From contig WEDG01004226.1 in the NCBI GenBank assembly GCA_017591395.1, positions 1 to 64,000 of the forward strand: DNA of 64,000 bases, read 5' to 3'. Origin of the DNA: Schistocephalus solidus. Taxonomy: Eukaryota; Platyhelminthes; Cestoda; Diphyllobothriidea; Diphyllobothriidae. The notes beneath the pieces were generated by a model. That model worked only from the letters and a program-made list of their open reading frames with translations, had not been told where the DNA came from and searched no databases. The position numbers and the translations under genes were made by a program. Of this stretch, positions 44,930 to 57,300 are shown one piece after another. Position 1 is the first letter of the stretch. Each line of letters starts with the position of its first letter.

Positions 44930-47358
44930 ATGTACAAATACATAACTGGCCCTGCTATGTCATTAGTAAGCAATGTTTTAAAATTAATGGTGAACTAGAA
45001 AAAATAGGCAGTGAAAAAGAACTCCTACCATAAAAATGGAGGCACAGTTCAATAGGCCTTCATTTTTGAATAGAAGGTAGGAGAAAAACTGCTAAGGAAG
45101 ATAAGATTAGGTGGTAGAGTAGGGTAATACTGCAGTAGCATTTCAGAATGAGATAATGAAACGTCGAGCTGATTCGTTCTTGATCACTTAGGCGTATGAA
45201 ACTAAATCTCACGAAAACGCGTCAATGAACTTAATTCCTCAGCATATTGGGATCCAGAATTGAATTCTGATAAAGGTAAGTATCCAAAAAAAGGTAGAAT
45301 TTTAGACTGTGGAGCACCAAATGTGTACATCCGAATGATGACATCGTTTGGATGACTGGTGATATAAGGAGACATTATAGTTCATGGGCTACTCGAGGTA
45401 GCGAAAATATATATTTCAAGAGGGTCACTTAAATTCCCGATGGTCCTGCATCCGAGTCATGGGGAAAGCTACTGGGAAAAGATAAGGAAAATAAAAGGTT
45501 AATAGAATCAGTGTTAAGATAAATGTGCAGTTTTCGCTCGAATGCAGATAGACTAGTTTACGACCTAATTTCAATTGGAAAGTTATTCCAAAGAGAACTA
45601 TACCTAGAAGCAAAGAAGAGAGAGCGTTTACACGTGGAGGATGCAGGGGGAGGTATAATTAGTGCAGAATTTCTTAGGTTATAAGGAAGACTGACGGGGG
45701 TAATGACAGAGAGGTTGGGGAGAGTTGAACTATTATTTAGTCGGAAAAGGAGACAAAAGCCTGCTTTAAGTCTCCTGACCTAAAGAAATTTTAGCTTTAT
45801 TAGCGGGCATCTTGTTGAGTAGAATGTTGTTGAAAGAGTTGGAAATAGGAGTTTTTTTGTGAAGTCTTTGAAAATTTTCAATTTTGTATGGTAGATTAGT
45901 TCATTAAACCGATGAAAGGACAGCAAAATTCAAGAATGGGAAGTACAAACATACGATAAAGTCTTAATTAAATTTCAGGAAGGTAGAAATTATAAGAAAT
46001 AAAGACGCACTCTGAGCAGCTTTGGCCGTAATTCTTTCAGCTTGAGGCGAAAGATCTAATTTATTGGTGGAGAAACATTCAACCATAGGGCAACCTTCAA
46101 AAATAAGAGGTTGCGGCAGCTTACCAGGCCCAAAACTCATGTAGTGACACTTAGTAGGTGAGAACTCCATTAGCCATGTGGAGCTCCAGGCCGAAAGAGC
46201 GTCTAAGTCTGAATGAATTTGTTCTAGGCACCGCTCGGTCGTAGACTTAGAGAAGAAAGCGTAGAAATGTTTAAAAGAAGACTTGATGCATTTTTTCTTT
46301 ATGAACATATATTTAGTCGACAGCAATGATCGATATACTAAAACGACTATCGCCATGTAACATTTGCTTGTTTTGCTTGTGTCTAATTGTTAATAGGGTT
46401 TTCAAAGGCTCTGCCTATCTACCTTATATATACTCAATTATACTGAATTAAGAAATACACGCATTTGAGGTCATCAGCATAAATAAAAAATTGAGGATGT
46501 TTAACTATCGATGAAATATCATAAATATACAGTACGAACAACGAAGGACCTAATAAGGTACCTTGTAGGACACCACTGACAATCGGGTAGCACTTGAGTA
46601 TGAGGGCCCTACTAAAACCTTTTGTTTTCGATCATTTATGTTTGATCTAGTAAAATCAGTAAGGGGACTACGAAATCCTATAGCTTCTAGTTTAGCAAGA
46701 AGTCGTTTATGAGGCACTTTATCGAATGCCTTACTAAGATCAAAAAAGATAACTACTACCGATAGAGGATCATTACGAAGAGAGGTTAGTAGATTTAGAA
46801 AAGACATGTGGCAGGTTTCACAAGAGCGGTCCGGTAAGAAGCCGTGTTGGGAAAAGTTGATAATTTGATTGCTTATGCAAAAATCTGTGATTTGTTTTGC
46901 AATTTGTTTTTCGAAGAGTTAAGCAAGAGAGGGCGTTTTATGAAAACCGCGATAGTTATGAATGTCCGAGCGGAAACCAAATTTAAAAACTGGTATTATA
47001 ATAGAAGTTTTCCAATAATCGGAGAAGAAACCATTTTCGATTAATACTGAGAAAAATTTGCTTAGTAATGGTGTAAAATCGCTTAAGTGCTGAATAAATG
47101 AATTTGGAATGATATCAGTTCCAACTAAATGTGAATTTTTAGGTGAGATATTTCTTTTTGAATATATGAATGCGATAAATTAATGGGTGCTAGATGTCAA
47201 TTTGAATTTTGAAGCAGAAAGATTTAGGAGTGAAGCTTGTTTCAATGGAAAAGTGGTTGGCAAATAATGCATTTTACAATTCTGCTTTCCTCAAATCCTC
47301 TCTAACGACATTTTTGTTACAGTCAAGTAAAGGCGGAGTGACATTCAGACGTTTTGAC
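44930..47358 (-). mobile_element. CR1-like family A element A7, minus strand
   Basis: 5'-truncated minus-strand family A: linker (from about 47358), fingers (about 46900-47050), RT palm (FFDLSKAFDKVPHKR near 46735, then SGVLQGT-equivalent frame-shifted), thumb and C-terminus (45530-46200), and 3' UTR to about 44930. The last roughly 90 bp and the AAATTCT tail are missing. A short family B2 3' end is inserted at 46253-46447. Frameshifts are present in the palm and C-terminus. Its inner end lies only about 200 bp from the first recognised exon of RRP12. Confidence 0.8.
46253..46447 (+). mobile_element. Short family B2 3' end inserted in family A element A7
   Basis: About 195 bp, identical in order to 35258-35440 (GTAGAAATGTTTAAAAGAAG, then TATACTAAAACGACTATCGC, then AAAGGCTCTGCCTATCTACC, ending ATACTGAATTA). 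Other family A copies read GAGTTAGAGAAGGAATACAC here, so the empty site is known. AGAA or AAGAA occurs on both sides and is a likely short target-site duplication. It is a strongly 5'-truncated retrotransposition product. Confidence 0.75.
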
Positions 47359-47567
47359 TGATTACGTGGATGCCCAAAATCTGAGGAGAATGATGATCAT
47401 TGATTAGGATTTTCCAGAGCGTAATTTCGGTTTACGCAGTTACAAAGTCTTTGCAAAGAAGGCGTGGATATATGGTGGAGAGGGAATAACCCCTTGTCGC
47501 TCCTTGGGACTCCTCCGGTTTGTTGATATTTCTGATTGTTTCAGGCACGTGGTATAACTTGGTACAG
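47359..47567. other. Presumed intron sequence upstream of the first RRP12 exon seen
   Basis: No coding match. A good polypyrimidine tract and acceptor-like TTTCTGATTGTTTCAG ends at 47544, but the RRP12 frame has a TAA at 47555-47557. The exon must therefore start later, most simply after the AG at 47566-47567. Confidence 0.4.
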
Positions 47568-47791
47568 AGCCGATAGGTTTGCGCCCAGAAATGTGCAGCT
47601 CTGTGGATACTTTTGCCTCATGGGCTACCCGAGTCACAAACTGTTCTAACCCAACGTTCGACATCGTCATTAACCGTCTTTGGAGCAACCCGAATATGCA
47701 AAAAGACGTGTTGGCGGTTCTGGCAGGAGTGACGAAACTTATACAATCACGGAACGGAACGGAGTCAGCAGCCGAATATTATGCCGCACTG
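47568..47791 (+). CDS. RRP12: RRP12 exon 1 (first exon seen)
   Basis: It encodes SVDTFASWATRVTNCSNPTF, then DVLAVLAGVTKLIQSRNGTE and AAEYYAAL, aligning with the region near residue 100 of human RRP12 (DCTNVTF, AVLAAVTEVI, TEYFAAL). The 3' end is a GTAAAT donor at 47792, phase 0. The 5' boundary is uncertain; an in-frame stop at 47555 limits how far it can extend. Confidence 0.85.
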
Positions 47792-50700
47792 GTAAATAAC
47801 CCTGTGACGACTATCCTTTCTTAGTTAAGTTTGCTCAACACTGACTCGTCCACCAAATCTGCTGAGGCATATCTTTTGCGGCTGATCATCTGCAAAGCGT
47901 AAGTATTTGCCCCCCCTCACTTTCCTAGTGTTCCCGTGTCCCTTCTACGAAAGACATGTAGCGAGTCGTCCAAAACATTGACAAATGTATTAATGGCTGC
48001 GTTACAAGAGGACATTCTTGATATATCTCTTTGCAAGTCGACCTTGCTGGCTCTTGGCAGAGTCCTTGCTGCCCAGTCATCTGATAGCTGGTCTTCTGAA
48101 TCCGTCCGGCATACTTACAGAATCTTCCTGCAATTTGTGGATCATGAAAATCCAACCATTCGGAAAACCTGTCAGACGGCAGTTTTGGAAATTCTTACGT
48201 CATCTTTAAGCCAAGAGGGAATTCATCACCCAGTCTGTCACCAGACTGTTTCTCACTTATGTACACTCATCAGACAGGAGCGAAAGTAAGTCATTTATTT
48301 GTTTTTTTTTACAATATTGAGCTCCAAAATTCATGATAATAAAGCGAAATTGTATATTATTATTTATTGGGGTAGGTTAAGTATGGTATGTGTGACGCTA
48401 TGTGCAGTTGTGGCCGCTTTCGCCATATCTCGACATTTTGATATTTAGTTAAGATCAGCTGTCGACGATGTTTGCTACTATCCATTAGAAATGCGTATAC
48501 ATTTCTCCCTGATGAGAAATTCTTCTCTCAAGAACCTCCCAAAAATAAATCCTACTGTTGCATCTCAGTGATATATCCAACAGTAACTATAATCACAGGT
48601 TGTGAATCAGTTGTGGTTAAATAACGCATAGTCAATCCGAAATTTATTCCTGTAGCTGTATAAAAGGTTGCTGCAAGTGTGCTTCCTACCAGTAAACTAG
48701 CCGGGATTTTTTTGCCCCCTGGCCTACTTTGCTATCAAGGCCGAGGTTCAGCTAGACTTCTAACTAACGTATCTGTCAATGCTAATTGTCACTTAGGTAG
48801 GTCGGATGCAAAATTCAATTAACATCAAAGGGTTCGCAACAGAGACCGGTACCAGACGTACTTATGCAGTGAGGACGGCATATGGGGCAGTACTCTTACT
48901 GTAAAATGTAAAGACTACCAATCAATGTAGCCTAGCAGTCAACTTTGTTAACTTGTAACTTGTAACTTTGCTGAAGTACAGTAATATTACCAGCTTTGAT
49001 AAGTAGTCTTCGTTGTGATTGACGACTCCGAGGATGAGGCTCATCCGGCAAAGATAACGGTAACTAAATACCCTCAAGGTCGAAAAAATATATGATAAGT
49101 TCGTTAGAAAGGTTTCGCACGGCTTTCAAGCCTCTTGTTAAGTAATTCTTCTTTTCGGTCCTGTACTGGCTACGCTGCCTAACTTGTGTCGTTTTTCAGG
49201 ATAGTCCATTACTATGTTCGTTGTTTGTAGCAGTTGGAACCAACTACCTTAGCAGAGATAGTACAAAGTTATGGCCACATATTCATGCACATTGGCGTTC
49301 GAAAATCTAAAAAACCGCTTGCGCGCCTCTTCCGGGCGAAGAGACTCGTCAGTGTCTATGTCACTGCAGTTGTAATTCACGCTGAAGTCTATAGTTATGC
49401 AGACTCCCGTTGTTCATGCCTTGCTCTCTTTCCATCCCTGCCGTGTTCCGCAAGTAAAACAATATCAGGACGATTGGAGATGGACGTGAGCGCACTTGCT
49501 ATGGTGGTCAAATAACGGGCTTACGCATACTGCAGTCGATTTGGTTTCTAAGTTTACGCGAATCAAGTGTCGCAGTGCGTGTGTGAAAGAGAGGATGAAA
49601 TTCACCTAGGTAGTGGTCTTGCTAAGATTGCGTAGATAAATCATTGCAGTCTGACCCTAGATCCTTGGACACACCCGAAGCCATCGTCCTCTGCCAACAA
49701 CCCAACTGATAGCTTTAGGCGCAGTGGGTAGAGCGTTGGACTTCTGCCCAACAAGGTCGCGAGTTCGAGGCTCGGGCGCCGCAGCGCCTGGGTTTGGGTA
49801 TGGCTGGCTGATGACGGCTAATAAGCCAGAAATGGCCATTCCAGTCTCCCTTGTCTTTGTCGGTTATGTTATTCTGCTCTATACTTAGCTGCCTTACGGC
49901 TGCTGGCGGGGCTTGAGAGTTAGCCCCAAGGCACAACGGGACGAGTGAGTCCTGTAACCGATCGGTGATCGCCCCATTACCATATATATATATATATATA
50001 TATGGAGAAAGAAGGTTCGTCGGAAAAATCGAGTTTTACTCGTGAATTTTCAAGTTGGTCACACCAACCCGTCGTCAGTCAGAAATGAACAGAGGAGAAG
50101 AAATGAAATGGTCAGATGACCAGTTTGTGCTACAGGACAGACAAGGACAAAACAACCAACTGGGGTGTGAGGAATGGCCACATAATTGGATTGGAGCCGG
50201 TTAGGGGGCTGTTAGGGCTCCCTGTGTCGGAGGCGAAGGGGGATGGTGACTGAATGCGATTGCAGACGGTAAACATAATGGTCGTCGATGCGGGATGGGG
50301 CAGAGGTAAGTGCACCGATGTTGGAGGTGTTAATAGTCTCAAGTGTTGTTTGCCATGTCAGGGGTGGGGGTGACTAGACAGTGAGATTCAACATGGCCCA
50401 GAAAAGATTAGTGGTCCTGGTTAGGTTGTGGGCGTAAGTCAGTAAGCCGGGCACGCAAGCCTTCGTATTGAGAGTCCAGATCGATATGGCGGTTGGTGCT
50501 GTTTGTGTTGGAGTGTCAAGCTTCGAGGAATTCTCGTGCCTGCTTGGTGTTAGCCATGGCGACCACTGCGGTTGCGTTCCAATTGAAGCGGTGGTCACAG
50601 TCCACGGCGTGCGCAAACACGAGGGACAACGGATCGAGTCGGCGGATGGCCAATTTATGTTCGTTTATGCGGGTCCCAAGTTGTCGACCCGTGTGGCCTA

Positions 50701-53572
50701 CGTATGCGCTAGAGCAATTTTCACACGGAATGCGGTAAATTAAATTCGTTTGCTGCTCTTTTACTCTGGGGTCTTTGACTCGCGATAGTGCTGCGCGCAG
50801 GGAGGACGCCGGTTTATGAGCGATGGCGATACCAGACCGATTTAATTAAATGGCGATCGCTTCGGAAATTCCCTGCATGTAGGGTAGAAAGTAGAATTTC
50901 CGCGAAACTGTTTCTCCATTAGACTCGACGCTTTGTGGTTGCCTCTGGCGTCTGAGGCAGTTTTTTTTACAAAGCTGACCGGGTATCCATTGAGTCGGAA
51001 TAAGCGATACAAGTAAGCAAGTTCCTTCTTAAGAAGGTCGTCACTGCTACAGTAGCGAAAAGCCCGATGAAAAAGCGTTCGGACGCAACTCCTTTTGTGG
51101 TTAGCTGGATGGTTGCTGTCATAGTTAAGTATGATGTCAGCATTTGAGCCTTTGCGGTGCACGCTTGTTGTCAACTCACCATTCTCCAGTTTTCGAATAC
51201 TCACGTCTAGAAACGGGAGGATATTTCTCGTTGCCTCTTCGCGAGTAAATTGGATAGCTGGGAAAATATAATTTAGACTCTGATGCAGCTGCTCAACCTC
51301 ACAGGTTTTCATGATAACAAAGGTATCATCTACATATCGGAGCCACAATTTTGGCTTGAAAGTTCGCCTGTTATTTAGCGCAAGACTAGGTCAGACTGTA
51401 AATATCATCTCAAAACTCAAGCCGTCTTGTATGTGACCCTCTTTTAGTTAATTTGCTATACCGTTTTTTACATTAATTTTTTACCCGACGCCTTGTAAGC
51501 AAGCAGGTAATTAGCACAGCTCCTCATAATTTCGCCGGTTTCTGAACGTATAGTAAAATTAAATTGCTCGATGTGTCTTGGGGTAGAGTATTCCGCACTT
51601 CATTTTAAAACCAGTCTTTCCTTCCCCCGCGTAGGTGAATGCTTAAACATCTCTGTCTTGTGTGAAAACCCACAGAAGTAAACTTTTTACGTATACGGAT
51701 ATCGAATTAAACCTTATAGTCCCTGCAAGGGACTTGGATTTAAGTGCAAATTGCTTACTCACTTCTCTAGCACTGTTGTTACGCTGTAATAATCTGTTTT
51801 AGTCATATTTCTACCTTAATACGGACAACCGACGAGAGCTTCGGTCGGATTCTGCGTTGTCTCAATCTCCTGAAAAATGCTCTTCCCTTAGTTCCTGAAA
51901 AAGATATAAAAATCGGATGTGAGTGCGCTCTGGAATTGACCGAAATTCCAAATTCACTGGTGAGTTTTTATGCACTTTTGTCGCTAGTTATGTTCCCATT
52001 TTCAGGATCGCGTTTTTCGACCCTAGCCTTTGAACTAAGGTGAAATTTTCTTAACCCTCTAGAGCTCACAGCGTTCTTGCTTTCCATCCTTTCAAAATGT
52101 CCCTTTCGTCAACATTTTCAGGTTGTGAAGGCGACCTTCGAATGCTTGCAGGCTATCTTCAGTGGCTGCGCCAAGGAAGATTCTCTTCCTCTTGAGATGG
52201 CTGGGAAACTGATGTCGGCCCTTTTTACCTGTCGTCCTCAAGAGCCTAGCGCTGTCGAGAGTGTCGCCCTGCAGAGGGAGACTGAGTCAATAACCTGCTG
52301 GTTACATTGTCTCCGCAACGGCGTTGCTTTCCTCATCACGTTAATTTTAAATTCAGCAACTACCAGTCCTGATTTGACTAATAAAGTTGCCATTGAACAC
52401 TTTGAACACCTCGTCAAACTGACCCTACTTCTTGTTGTCAACACACCCATACCCGGTCTCCGAGACATCGCAAGGGATATTCTTTTAGCACTGTTTGCCG
52501 ATCAATTGGTAAGCTGCTCTCAATGACATAACAATTTGTCCTCTTTATCAGGTTTCGCTTTCAAAGCTGTGCCAACTCGGCCTCGCTTTTCCATTCAATT
52601 TATCTGACTTTTGACTCTAATCATCTTACTGCTTTCTAAACAGGGTTACACCACTTTTAGTTCTTTGTAAAACCGTATTTTTGCCCGATGATAGGAAAAA
52701 ACCACCGTTTTGGTGTTCTGGTAGTCCCTAACGGTTAGACCTTAAAGAAACTTACAGTAGGTGTGCTATCTCCTGAAATGGTAACCGAAATTTCAAAATG
52801 TATTTTTGACGAGAAAAGATTGTTTAAGTAGAATTGTAATATTAATTATCCTAGGGCATAATCAAAAGCTATTTTAGTCACGTCAGAATGCTGAATTTTG
52901 AACAAGCTTCTTTGCAACCGCCTATATATGCAGTATGTATTTTTCCATCATTTTTTCATCCCTTATATATTCAAACATATTTTCTATAGAACATATATCA
53001 AATGTTCTTGTACTCGTTTGGTAGTGAACTGCGTCTTCATATGAGGGAAGTTTTAAGTTTTAACAAAATTATGAAATTTTCAAACACCGTGAGATGTCCA
53101 TTATAATAAATAATATCTTTCCTTTCATTCATGTTTTTTTTGTAAAGTATCCGACATGTTCCACATCCCTGGAAAGTTTACCAGCCCTCCTAATGGTGTA
53201 TATAAATGTAAAATTGTCCTTATACGCCAAGTGTATTTTGCAGCTTGAAAACCCCGAATGCAGATGCGACACCAGGTTGGATTCCAAATTCTTCAGGAAT
53301 TTAGATAGTTTTTAAGTCGAAAACTACCCATTTCAAGTATCAACCTTGAAAAGGACATAATTTATTACCAAAATGAGTATAAGGTAAATTTTATGCAAGT
53401 TTACTATAAATATATTTGAATTTGTATGGGCACAAAAAATCTGTGGAAACTGCACACTACTTAAGTGTTTTTTTCACAGAGTAGTGTTTATAGACCGGAA
53501 AAAATTTTGTTCGAAAGCCGGCACCCTGTCGTGCCTAAAATATCTTCAAATCAATATTATAAATATACCCAA

Positions 53573-53630
<58 letters not shown>

Positions 53631-54346
53631 ACAAGGGAGACCGGAATGGCCATTTCTGGCTTATTAGCCGTCATCAGCCAGTCATACCCAATCCCAAGTG
53701 TGGCACACCTGGGATTCCCTTGTCTCTTGTCCCTTGTCTTTGTCGGTTCCATTCCATCATATGCTACACGTCGCTTTGCGACCGCCTGCGAGGGCTCTAG
53801 TCTGAGCTCCAGGGCACAACGGAACATGCACGTTCCTTAAGCAGATCGGTGAGCCCCACACTATCATCATATTCCCGATCACAACTGACAAAACAACGAG
53901 CCCGTGGCTCAATGGTAGAGCGTTCGACTCAAATACCAAAGGTCGCGGGTTCGAATCCCAGGTGTGCCACACTTGGGATTGGGTATGACTGGCTGATGAC
54001 GGCTAATAAGCCAGAAATGGCCATTCCGGTCTCCCTTGTCTTTGTCGGTTCCATTCCATCATATGCTACACGTCGCTATGCGACCGCCTGCGAGGGCTCT
54101 AGTCTGAGCTCCAGGGCACTAGATCAGATAACTTCAAACTCCGGATGTCTATTGGCTCAAACTTTAGCCAACCATATATATCTATGTGTATAGGCATATA
54201 TATATATAGGTATATACTGTATATATCTGTACATCTCCCATTTGATGATCTGGAACCGACGAAAGACAAGGGCACCAGATTCGAAAATTTACACAATAAA
54301 GTTATTTTGTTCCCAAAGAACTTAACTTTATTTAATATGTATATAT

Positions 54347-54391
<45 letters not shown>

Positions 54392-57300
54392 CCAAGTAAT
54401 CAAACACGTTACGGAATTTTGTTAACATTTGATAAGATGGCTTATCTGAGGTATGGTTTACGAGTTTTAACGATCATTCCACTGGCATCTAGCGTTTTAA
54501 ATCCGACTGGTGTCACGTCCAGGCTTTTCGAATCTGTAACCAATATTTACTGAACTTAGCTCGTTATTTAGGCTACAAGAATACCACTGTAAGTCACACG
54601 CTCATGCCTGTGATTGTTAAGTATAGGCCGACATCGCTACAGATGCGTTGTGTCAAAAGGCGGTCAGACTGACCCACGACAGGCGTTTATTGCGTGACGT
54701 TGAGTCCGCACGAAACCATAACTACTGCTGTACATGTGGATGCTTACCTTCACACCGCGCCAGCCACCGCCCAATCCCATCCTCGGCTGGTTGCCAGATT
54801 CAGACATTCAACTGGGCACGGCGCATTCCTCACTGCAATAAACCCGACGCGCTCGAATCGATCACGGCACCCTATAAGTCATCGTTTGGAAGGTTGTCAG
54901 CTGACAAAATAATTCTATCCTTCTCAGGGCTGGGACTCAGGCTGCAATGATTCCTTACTATGACCTCTTACGGAACTCTCACCCGGTATGTATTTTGGAA
55001 CTAGGTCGTGTGTTGCACTTATAGACGGACTGCTTAGCTCCCGCCCGTCCCGTCTCCGGTCGTCAGGATGCTGTTCCGCCATCAGAGTAAGGTTGGTTAG
55101 AGAAGAAAAACTGCGGTAGATACTGCGCAAGTTTACCTCACTTAAACTCATTCACACCCCAGCCACCGTTATTGTGTCCGATCCGTGGGGCAAGCGATGG
55201 ACGCTGTCTATTGCGGCAATAAAACTGTCAATTAGCAAGTCGTAGTTAGTTGTACATTTGTAGCATTCCGGCTTTTTTTTATTAACAGTCTAAGTTAACG
55301 ATAATGGCAAGTGCTGCTTTGGGTTTTATCTTCGACCCCAGTCAGCGCACCTCCGGTGCTTACCATTTTGTGATTCTTCTGAAGACAAGAGGAGCTTATA
55401 AAGCCGTGCCCTATCAGGAGTTAGGTTAGCAGTCTACAAATATTGATTCTATGGTGAAAAAATGAGGCTATTTTTAACCAGATTCATCGAAGATTTTTAT
55501 TATATGCAAAGTTTATTTGCGCTGAGTACAACATGAATATGAATGTACCGCTCACTTTTCCTCAGATCCTACGTTCGCTACATAATTGCGTTCTTCTTGA
55601 CACATCCAGCTCCCCGTAACTGATCGGTCGTAGGTCTTGGTTTATGAGATCCAACAACGACCATCTTCTCATGATCATGTTTCCGTAGCTTCACCTGTTT
55701 CCACAACGGTTCCAAAGCGGTTTCTTTTTACGTCGCAATGTGTATTAGGAGGTTTAATGTGCTTTGTTTCTAACGCATCATCATTTTGTGTGAATTATGC
55801 CAATTGCTCCTCTGTTATGGCTCATTTTGTCGCGCCACCTATTTCTACTGTTTAGAATACACTGTTACAGCACGGTGAACTGTTGGATCGCAGACCTCGA
55901 TTGCTGCCCGAACTCTGTCTCACTATCCAGAGTGCACTCACCCTGTCACGCCGCGAAGCCTGGCCACACCTGCTACGCATAACCTCCCAACTCTTCCGAA
56001 TCTGGCCCTCGGCTCTGCCCGAGTTTACAGTCTTTCAGCCGGACTTGAGTCTACCCCCAGAGATCACTAGCCTTATAGTGCATGTGGCAAGCGTGCGCGA
56101 CGCTCTGGTTGATGGAGCTGGCGCAAACGAAATCGGTGTTTTGGGCACAAAAACACAGCCCAACTTATCGACGAAATGGATCGTCTTCTTTTAATCTCTT
56201 TAGAGTCTTGGGGCATCGAATTTGTCCTAAAAGACGCTCTTCCACTTCACTGCTTACTAGATGAGTTGTACGTTCTGCGTTATCTCTCGGCTGCCTAAGT
56301 TCTGCGTCTAGATTTTCATGCTGTCTTTGCTTTCTACTTGGTATAGGCATGTCCTTATTTTGTCAATGACTAGTACCAGACTAAACCCGTCATTCTCTCG
56401 GGAAAGTCTTAGACTGCTTATTAGACCATCCAAGAGGGCTAAACTGAAGCTGTCTGACCAAACGGAACGATAAATTTCTGTCCTGTTGTAGCCAGGCGAG
56501 ATCGGTGAAAGCCACTTAAAATTGATTTTGAATACTCTCACTCATTGTCAACAGTATGGATGGCCCTAACACAACTGGTAGGACGTTAAGTTCAACAGCC
56601 TACTGGTTTCCGGTCATCCCAATCTGGAATTAGGGTATTACTGGCCTTTGACGGAATGTAAGCTGACAATGACCATTAAAGGTCTCCCATGTGCGTCTCG
56701 TAATACTTGTTAATACTGATACCTCTACATTTATGCGGTTGCAAGGCGTGCACACATCCACCATCTTCCTCTCCGAGACTATGAATGCCACCTAATGCTT
56801 TATCAATCTGCGACCGTTTATGTTGGAGGTTTTATGAGAGAGAGAGGTACGCTTTATTTTGAAAATGTAATTCCGAAATTTTCAGCACAAAGTCCTATAT
56901 TCACCAGGAATAAGGTTGGGTGCACAAAACACAACAACGGAAGATCAAAAGCGAAGTGCCGAAGACTGCAACTACTGATATCATGGAAAATCGTCCCTGA
57001 ATTACTCGAAAAATGACTTTAAAATTGCAGTTCCTTCAAAATGGTGCTAGTGTTGTGTGCTTATGACCTCATTGTTGTAGTTCGACTAAACCTGGAGCGT
57101 TGTTACGCTCTCCTTTTGATATCCCGAATGGTGATTGGTCGTCCGTCGGACCCGCAGTGGGTCTTTGTTATGTTGATTGTATTATAACGAGGCGAAGTTG
57201 CGCAACATTAACCTCACGCCCTCTCCCTGCGGCAAAACTGAGTCATTAAGACTGGACATGCACTTATTTACAGTTACTGTCCAGTGATTCGTTCCACGAT

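Larger units (their letters stand above)
50004..51365 (-). mobile_element. Penelope-like element 2, 5'-truncated
   Basis: Minus strand inside an RRP12 intron. It starts inside the RT at its catalytic box (LWLRYVDDTFVIMK), continues through the linker, a GIY-YIG endonuclease (about 50390-50838) and an untranslated 3' region of about 350 bp with a candidate hammerhead ribozyme, and ends at the AT repeat. Penelope-like elements encode RT plus GIY-YIG and prime at nicked DNA. It is clearly different in sequence from element 1. Confidence 0.85.

Noticed and set aside
47440..47688. Minus-strand open frame overlapping the first RRP12 exon
   Set aside because: It is the antisense shadow of a coding exon with clear RRP12 similarity on the plus strand, and has no recognisable content.
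47822..47824. In-frame TAG as evidence that RRP12 is a pseudogene
   Set aside because: The stop lies in a 33-nt GT...AG segment whose removal restores the conserved spacing, so a mini-intron explains it better.
50468..50743. Plus-strand open frames at 50.47-50.74 kb
   Set aside because: They are antisense to the GIY-YIG endonuclease of Penelope-like element 2.
53465..53840. Open frames rich in Tyr-Ile repeats around 53.5-54.4 kb
   Set aside because: They are translations of TA microsatellites and SINE sequence.
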